Positions 1 to 4,032 of a DNA stretch of 6,581 bases are shown in pieces (position 1 is the stretch's first letter; every line of letters starts with the position of its first letter). Source of the stretch: Actinotalea sp. (GTDB lineage Bacteria; Actinomycetota; Actinomycetes; Actinomycetales; Cellulomonadaceae); the NCBI GenBank assembly GCA_014360395.1, contig JACIXM010000193.1:1-6581 (forward strand), in the 5' to 3' direction. The notes under the pieces were generated by a model. The model did no database searches, was not told the origin of the DNA, and saw only the letters and a program-made list of their open reading frames with translations. A program made the translations under genes and the position numbers.

Positions 1-1107
1 GACGCCGGCCGCGGCGGGGGCGTGCCACGCGCGGGTCGTGGCCCGCGCGCGGTGGACGTACCAGCCCCCGGCGGCCCCGAAGAGGACCACCAGCGTGGGC
101 ACCGCCACGAGGACCCCGCCCGCGGCGTGCTGCGTCGGGAGGGCGCCGAGCACCGGCAGCGCGGGCAGCGCCGCGGAGGTCACCTCCGCCGGGGAGTACA
201 GCGTCCCCTCCCCGACCGCGAAGCCGGGGCCGACCACCCACGCCGTCGCCCACGCGACGAGGTTGGGCACGACGGCGAGCTGCGCCACCGCCAGGAGCGC
301 GCCCGCCAGGAGGTCCAGCCGCAGGCCGGCCACGACGTCCCCCGTCGAGGCTCGGCCCGAGAAGGCCCACCAGCAGGTCACCGCGGCACCAACGAGCAGG
401 AGCAGCGCGCCGACGACGACGCCCCCGCCCACCCCCGCTGCGGCGAACCCGGGCAGCCGACGCAGGGCCCGTCGCACGCGCCGGCCCAGCTGCGCCGTGC
501 CCAGCCCCGTGCCGACGGTCGCCAGTGCGGCCGCGCCGACCAGCGTGCGCACCACCGCCGCGGGTCCCGCGCCGGCCGGGCCGACGTCCCCCACCACCAG
601 CAGCACGACCACGACGAGCGCGAGGTACCCGACGACGCCGGCCCACCACGCCGAGACCGTCGGGTAGGCGGAGCGGCGCGCGGAGGCGTACGCGCTGAAG
701 AGGGCGAGCACCGACAGGCCCAGCGGCACGAGCGTCACCGTGACGCCGGCGGCGGGCAGCATCCCGCCGTGCCCGAGCAGCCACAGCGCACCCGCGACGA
801 CGACGGCACGCGGCCAGCCGACGTCGGCGTTGGCCGGGTCCGCGGACGTCGCCACGTACGCCGCGAGGGCCGGTGCCGTGACGACGAGGAAGGAGAGCAC
901 CGCCGCCTGGAGCCCGGCGAGCAGCCCGGTGACCCAGGACGGGGCGTGCCCGTCGCCGTCCCCGGTCAGCGCGGCCCGCACCCGGCGGGGTGCCCGGCGC
1001 AGGGCGGTGCGGGAGGTGCCGAGGGCGCGCCGCACGGGCCCCGGACGCGCCGCCCCCCGCGCGCCGGCGCCGGGGCGCAGCACGTCGGGCAGGGCGGGGG
1101 TCCTCAC
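1..1107 (-). CDS. DUF6350-family (PerM-like) integral membrane protein, C-terminus cut by window edge
   Basis: The frame is open from a GTG at 1107 to the left edge, giving 369 residues. The first ~50 residues are rich in Arg, Ala and Pro and look cytoplasmic and disordered. A polytopic membrane domain follows, with hydrophobic stretches near residues 60-87, 120-142, 151-173, 188-206, 222-248, 264-290 and 329-349. Motifs I associate with the actinobacterial DUF6350 family are LLGHGGMLP (110-118), a YASARRS loop (140-146), VPNLVAW (280-286), WVVGPGFAVG (290-299) and LPALPVLGALP (314-324). Some databases call this family PerM; the Mycobacterium tuberculosis member (Rv0955) is linked to persistence and cell division and lies by purN-purH. 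The biochemical function is unknown. The start is uncertain: an in-frame TGA lies at 1177-1179, and GTG 1107 is the only ATG/GTG/TTG codon between it and residue 9. It begins 85 bp after the upstream ATPase stop. purN/purH may follow off the left edge, which cannot be seen here. Confidence 0.85.
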   Translation of the reverse strand, partial: MRTPALPDVLRPGAGARGAARPGPVRRALGTSRTALRRAPRRVRAALTGDGDGHAPSWVTGLLAGLQAAVLSFLVVTAPALAAYVATSADPANADVGWPRAVVVAGALWLLGHGGMLPAAGVTVTLVPLGLSVLALFSAYASARRSAYPTVSAWWAGVVGYLALVVVVLLVVGDVGPAGAGPAAVVRTLVGAAALATVGTGLGTAQLGRRVRRALRRLPGFAAAGVGGGVVVGALLLLVGAAVTCWWAFSGRASTGDVVAGLRLDLLAGALLAVAQLAVVPNLVAWATAWVVGPGFAVGEGTLYSPAEVTSAALPALPVLGALPTQHAAGGVLVAVPTLVVLFGAAGGWYVHRARATTRAWHAPAAAGV

Positions 1108-1140
1108 CCGGCCATGGTCCCCCGCGGTCGCGGACCTCCT
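1104..1140 (-). promoter_or_regulatory. Translation-initiation region of the DUF6350 gene
   Basis: On the minus strand a perfect AGGAGG (1140-1135) lies 27 nt before the assigned GTG start (1107-1105), too far for normal use. A purine run GGGGGA (1123-1118) sits about 10 nt before the GTG and is the likelier ribosome binding site. An out-of-frame ATG at 1115-1113 opens a three-codon frame (Met-Ala-Gly) whose TGA (1106-1104) overlaps the GTG. A 4-bp stem (CCGC/GCGG) between the AGGAGG and the start could shorten the effective spacing. No convincing promoter hexamers are visible in the gap. Confidence 0.3.
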
Positions 1141-1161
1141 CGTCAGGGCGGTGGGCGTGTC

Positions 1162-1180
1162 GTGACGCGGCGCGCGTCAC
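1162..1180 (-). terminator. Perfect 8-bp GC hairpin after the complete ATPase gene
   Basis: GTGACGCG (1180-1173 on the minus strand) and CGCGTCAC (1169-1162) form an 8-bp perfect stem around a 3-nt loop. A further GT/AC pair can form outside it across a one-base bulge. It begins 12 nt after the ATPase stop codon, where a terminator would sit, but no T-run follows. It could be a U-less actinobacterial terminator, an mRNA 3'-end stabiliser, or an operator in front of the DUF6350 gene, because the palindrome is symmetric on both strands. Confidence 0.4.
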
Positions 1181-1192
1181 ACCGGTGGCGCC

Positions 1193-3877
1193 TCACATCC
1201 GGTGGACGCCACGGGACCGCCACACGGCCTTCTCCGCCTCCACGACCGCCACGGTCACCAGGCCGATGCCCACGACGACGCCCCACGAGGCGAGGTCGAG
1301 CGCGGCGGTGCGGAAGAGCACCTGGAACGGCGGGGCGTAGGTGAACAGCGCCTGGAGCACCACCAGCAGCGCGACCACGAGCGGTACGACCCGGTTGCCG
1401 CGGAACGCCTGGGGCGTCAGCACGGACCGGGTGAAGGAACGGGCGTGGAACAGGTAGAACAGCTCCGCCACGACGAGGACGGACACGGCCGCGGTCCGTG
1501 CCACGTCGAGGCTGCTGCCGCGACCCAGCTCCCACTGGAAGGCCAGCAGGGCGCCGCCGGCCATGAGCGCGCTGACGAGGACGAGCCGGACCAGCAGCGG
1601 CGGGGTGAGGAGCGCCTCGCGCGGGGGCCGCGGCGGCTGGTCCATGACGTCGCGCTCGGCCGGCTCCCACGCCAGGGCGAGGGCCAGCGTCACCGCGGTG
1701 ACCATGTTGACCCACAGGATCTGCGCGACGGTGACCGGCATCGTCATGCCGAGCACCAGGGCGGTGAGGATGAGCGACGCCTCGCCGCCGTTGGTGGGGA
1801 GGATGAACAGCAGCGACTTCTTGATGTTGTCGTAGACGACGCGCCCCTGCCGGACGGCGCGGGCGACCGTCGCGAAGTCGTCGTCGGTCAGCACGAGGTC
1901 GGAGGCGTCCCGGGCGGCGTCGGTCCCGCGCCCACCCATCGCGACGCCGATGTCCGCCGCCTTGAGCGCGGGGGCGTCGTTGACGCCGTCGCCGGTCATC
2001 GCCACGTAGGCGCCCTCGGCCTGGAGCGCGGACACCAGGCGCAGCTTGTGCTCCGGGCTCGCCCTGGCCACGACGTCGTGGTCGCGCGCCGCGGCCCGCA
2101 GGGCGCCGTCGTCGAGCGCGTCGATCGCCTCGCCCGTCAGGGCGCGCCCGCCCGCGATCCCCAGCTGGTCCGCGATGGCCAGCGCCGTGACGGCGTGATC
2201 GCCGGTGATCATGACGACACGCACCCCGGCGCCCCGGCACCGTGCCACGGAGTCGACCGCCTCCGGGCGCGGCGGGTCCATGATGCCGACCATCCCCAGC
2301 AGCTCCAGGTCGCCCGGCAGCACCGCGACGTCGAGCGCCCGCACCTCGCCGGGCACCTCCGTGCCCGCGAGCGCGAGGACGCGTTCGCCCTGCGCCGCCG
2401 CGGCCTGCACCCGCTCGCGCCAGGCGTCGTCGTCGGCGAGGCCGCACAGGGCGAGCACGCGCTCCGGGGCGCCCTTGAGGAAGACGAACGCCCGGCCGTG
2501 GTGGTCGTGGTGCAGGGTGACCATGTACCGGTTCTCGGACTCGAACGGGATGGCGTCGGTGCGGGGCAGCCGGCCGCGCAGCTCGTGCCGGTCCAGCCCG
2601 GCCTTGAGCGCCAGGGTGACCAGCGCGGCCTCCGTCGGGTCGCCGACGGCGTGCCAGCCGTCGTCGCGATGCCGCACGGACGCGTCGTTGCACAGCACCC
2701 CGGCGGCGAGCAGGGCGTCGAGGCCGGCGTCCTGCTCGACCTCGACGGGCCGGCCGTCGCGGGTGAAGCCGCCGTCCGGCGCGTAGCCGCTGCCCGTGAC
2801 GTGCAGGTCGCCGTCGGGCAGGAGCACGTGCGTCACGGTCATCTCGTTGCACGTCAGCGTGCCGGTCTTGTCGGTGCCGATGATGCTGACCGAGCCGAGC
2901 GTCTCCACCGCCGGCAGGCGCCGGACGATCGCCCGGTTCGCAGCCAGGACCCGCGTACCGATCGCCAGGATGATCGTGATGACGGCGGGCAGGCCTTCCG
3001 GGATCGCCGCGACGGCCATGCCGACCACGACGAGGAACGCCTCGAGCGGCTCGACGCCCTGCCGCAGCCACATGTACAGGAACGCCAGGCCGCCCAGGAC
3101 CAGGACCAGGCCGGTGATCTGCCACGCGAGCTGCTCCAGGCGCCGGGTGAGCGGGGTCGTGAGGTCCGGGGCCCGGCCCACCAGGGCGCCGATCCGGCCG
3201 ACCTCGGTCGCCGTCCCGGTCGCGACGACGACCCCGCGACCCTGTCCGTAGACGACGAGCGTCCCGCAGAACGCCAGGCACGTGCGGTCCCCGAGGGGAG
3301 CCTGCGGGGCCACGCGGTCCACGGTCTTGTCGACGGGCACGGACTCCCCCGTCAGTGCCGACTCCTCGACCCGCAGGTTGTGCACCCGGACCAGCCGCAG
3401 GTCGGCCGGGACCCGGTCCCCGGACTGCAGGAGCACGACGTCGCCCGGGACGAGGTCCGCGGCGTCGATCTCGTGCCGCCCACCGTCACGGACGACGGCG
3501 GCGTGCTGGGCCAGCATCGCGCGGACCGCCGCGAGCGCACTCTCCGCCTTGCCCTCCTGGAGGTAGCCGATGGCCGTGTTGACCACGACCACCGCCGTGA
3601 TGACGACGGCGTCCAGCGCGTGCCCGAGCAGCGAGGTGACGAGCCCTGCGGCCAGCAGCACGACGATGAGCGGGTTCGCGAGCTGGCCCAGCAGCCGCGC
3701 CAGCGGGCCGCGCTCGCGGTGCTCGGGCAGCCGGTTGGGGCCGTGCTCCTCGAGCCGACGCGCGGCCTCGGCGTGGTCCAGCCCGGCGGAGGGGTCGCTG
3801 CCCAGGAGCGCGACGACGTCGTCGGCGTCGGCCACGTGCCACGCCTCCGCCGTCGTGGGCAGGTCCTCGACGCGCAC
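1193..3877 (-). CDS. P2-type cation-transporting ATPase (SERCA/CtpF-like), complete, 894 aa
   Basis: This is an ATP-driven cation pump of the plasma membrane; the ion is not certain. The order is that of the P2 family: cation-ATPase N-domain (about 10-60), TM1-TM2 (69-107), actuator domain with TGES at 176-179, TM3-TM4 (250-301) with PEGLP at 293-297, phosphorylation motif DKTGT with the aspartyl-phosphate at D336, nucleotide-binding domain with KGAPE at 468-472, hinge motifs TGD (558-560) and TGDGVNDAP (628-636), then TM5-TM10 (688-884). The length fits the family. GTG 3877 is chosen because GGGAGGAG lies 5 nt upstream; an upstream in-frame ATG near 3955 lacks such a site. By alignment with SERCA from memory, TM4 E294, TM5 N696 and E699, and TM6 N724 and T727 are kept, but Asp800 is replaced by A728 and Glu908 apparently by F815. 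Odd points: G334 replaces the usual Cys before the phosphorylation motif, and C200, C204 and C343 have no counterpart in the neighbouring paralogue. Mycobacterial CtpF, a proposed calcium exporter, is the closest characterised relative I can suggest. Confidence 0.95.
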   Translation of the reverse strand: MRVEDLPTTAEAWHVADADDVVALLGSDPSAGLDHAEAARRLEEHGPNRLPEHRERGPLARLLGQLANPLIVVLLAAGLVTSLLGHALDAVVITAVVVVNTAIGYLQEGKAESALAAVRAMLAQHAAVVRDGGRHEIDAADLVPGDVVLLQSGDRVPADLRLVRVHNLRVEESALTGESVPVDKTVDRVAPQAPLGDRTCLAFCGTLVVYGQGRGVVVATGTATEVGRIGALVGRAPDLTTPLTRRLEQLAWQITGLVLVLGGLAFLYMWLRQGVEPLEAFLVVVGMAVAAIPEGLPAVITIILAIGTRVLAANRAIVRRLPAVETLGSVSIIGTDKTGTLTCNEMTVTHVLLPDGDLHVTGSGYAPDGGFTRDGRPVEVEQDAGLDALLAAGVLCNDASVRHRDDGWHAVGDPTEAALVTLALKAGLDRHELRGRLPRTDAIPFESENRYMVTLHHDHHGRAFVFLKGAPERVLALCGLADDDAWRERVQAAAAQGERVLALAGTEVPGEVRALDVAVLPGDLELLGMVGIMDPPRPEAVDSVARCRGAGVRVVMITGDHAVTALAIADQLGIAGGRALTGEAIDALDDGALRAAARDHDVVARASPEHKLRLVSALQAEGAYVAMTGDGVNDAPALKAADIGVAMGGRGTDAARDASDLVLTDDDFATVARAVRQGRVVYDNIKKSLLFILPTNGGEASLILTALVLGMTMPVTVAQILWVNMVTAVTLALALAWEPAERDVMDQPPRPPREALLTPPLLVRLVLVSALMAGGALLAFQWELGRGSSLDVARTAAVSVLVVAELFYLFHARSFTRSVLTPQAFRGNRVVPLVVALLVVLQALFTYAPPFQVLFRTAALDLASWGVVVGIGLVTVAVVEAEKAVWRSRGVHRM

Positions 3878-3882
3878 GGCGG

Positions 3883-3890
3883 CTCCTCCC
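3883..3890 (-). promoter_or_regulatory. Ribosome binding site deciding the GTG start of the complete ATPase
   Basis: The minus strand reads GGGAGGAG, five bases before the GTG at 3877-3875. It is the best Shine-Dalgarno match in the gap and fixes the start in preference to the in-frame ATG near 3955, which would add about 26 Arg/Gly/Ala-rich residues unlike the family's N-terminus. Confidence 0.8.
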
Positions 3891-3896
3891 GGTCGG

Positions 3897-3931
3897 GCGC
3901 GCGCCACCGCCCCCCGCCGGCCGGCGCGCGC
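3897..3931 (-). other. 9-bp GC stem-loop just upstream of the ATPase ribosome binding site
   Basis: GCGCGCGCC (3897-3905 on the plus strand) is the exact reverse complement of 3923-3931, giving a 9-bp all-GC stem around a 17-nt C-rich loop. On the minus-strand transcript the stem ends 6 nt before the GGGAGGAG site and lies about 100 nt after the upstream ATPase stop. It has no T-run, so it is a doubtful terminator. It could be a leader hairpin affecting translation of the downstream ATPase, a processing or stability element, or a chance product of very high GC content. Confidence 0.4.
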
Positions 3932-3993
3932 AGGACGTACCCCCATCGGACCGCGCCGCGTCCCCGCGCACCAGGGCCGCAGGTCCCGCTCGA

Positions 3994-4027
3994 CCGGCTC
4001 GACGCCGCGCCCGGCTCGACGCCGCGC
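3994..4027 (-). repeat. Perfect 17-bp tandem repeat, two copies, after the upstream ATPase stop
   Basis: The plus-strand unit CCGGCTCGACGCCGCGC occurs at 3994-4010 and again, with no gap and no mismatch, at 4011-4027. A third partial match, GCTCGAC, lies at 3988-3994. Each unit contains GGC/GCC arms around TCGA and so can form a small hairpin. On the transcribed strand the array starts 5 nt after the stop codon of the upstream ATPase. It may be a slippage duplication, or paired hairpins acting as a 3'-end or termination element. The repeat itself is certain; its role is unknown. Confidence 0.8.
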
Positions 4028-4032
4028 CGCGG

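Noticed and set aside
22..1344. Long plus-strand frames across the left 1.3 kb that might encode a protein opposite the membrane gene.
   Set aside because: Their translations are rich in Arg, Gly, Pro, Thr and His with no recognisable pattern. The minus-strand frame gives clear membrane segments and DUF6350 motifs.
1143..3281. A 712-codon minus-strand frame inside the complete ATPase.
   Set aside because: It is an offset-frame shadow with Arg/Ala/Gly/Pro composition and no motifs. The other minus-strand frame carries every catalytic signature.
3932..3993. A promoter for the complete ATPase in the gap.
   Set aside because: No convincing -35/-10 pair is visible. The only slightly AT-containing spot, around 3937-3942, is too weak to call.
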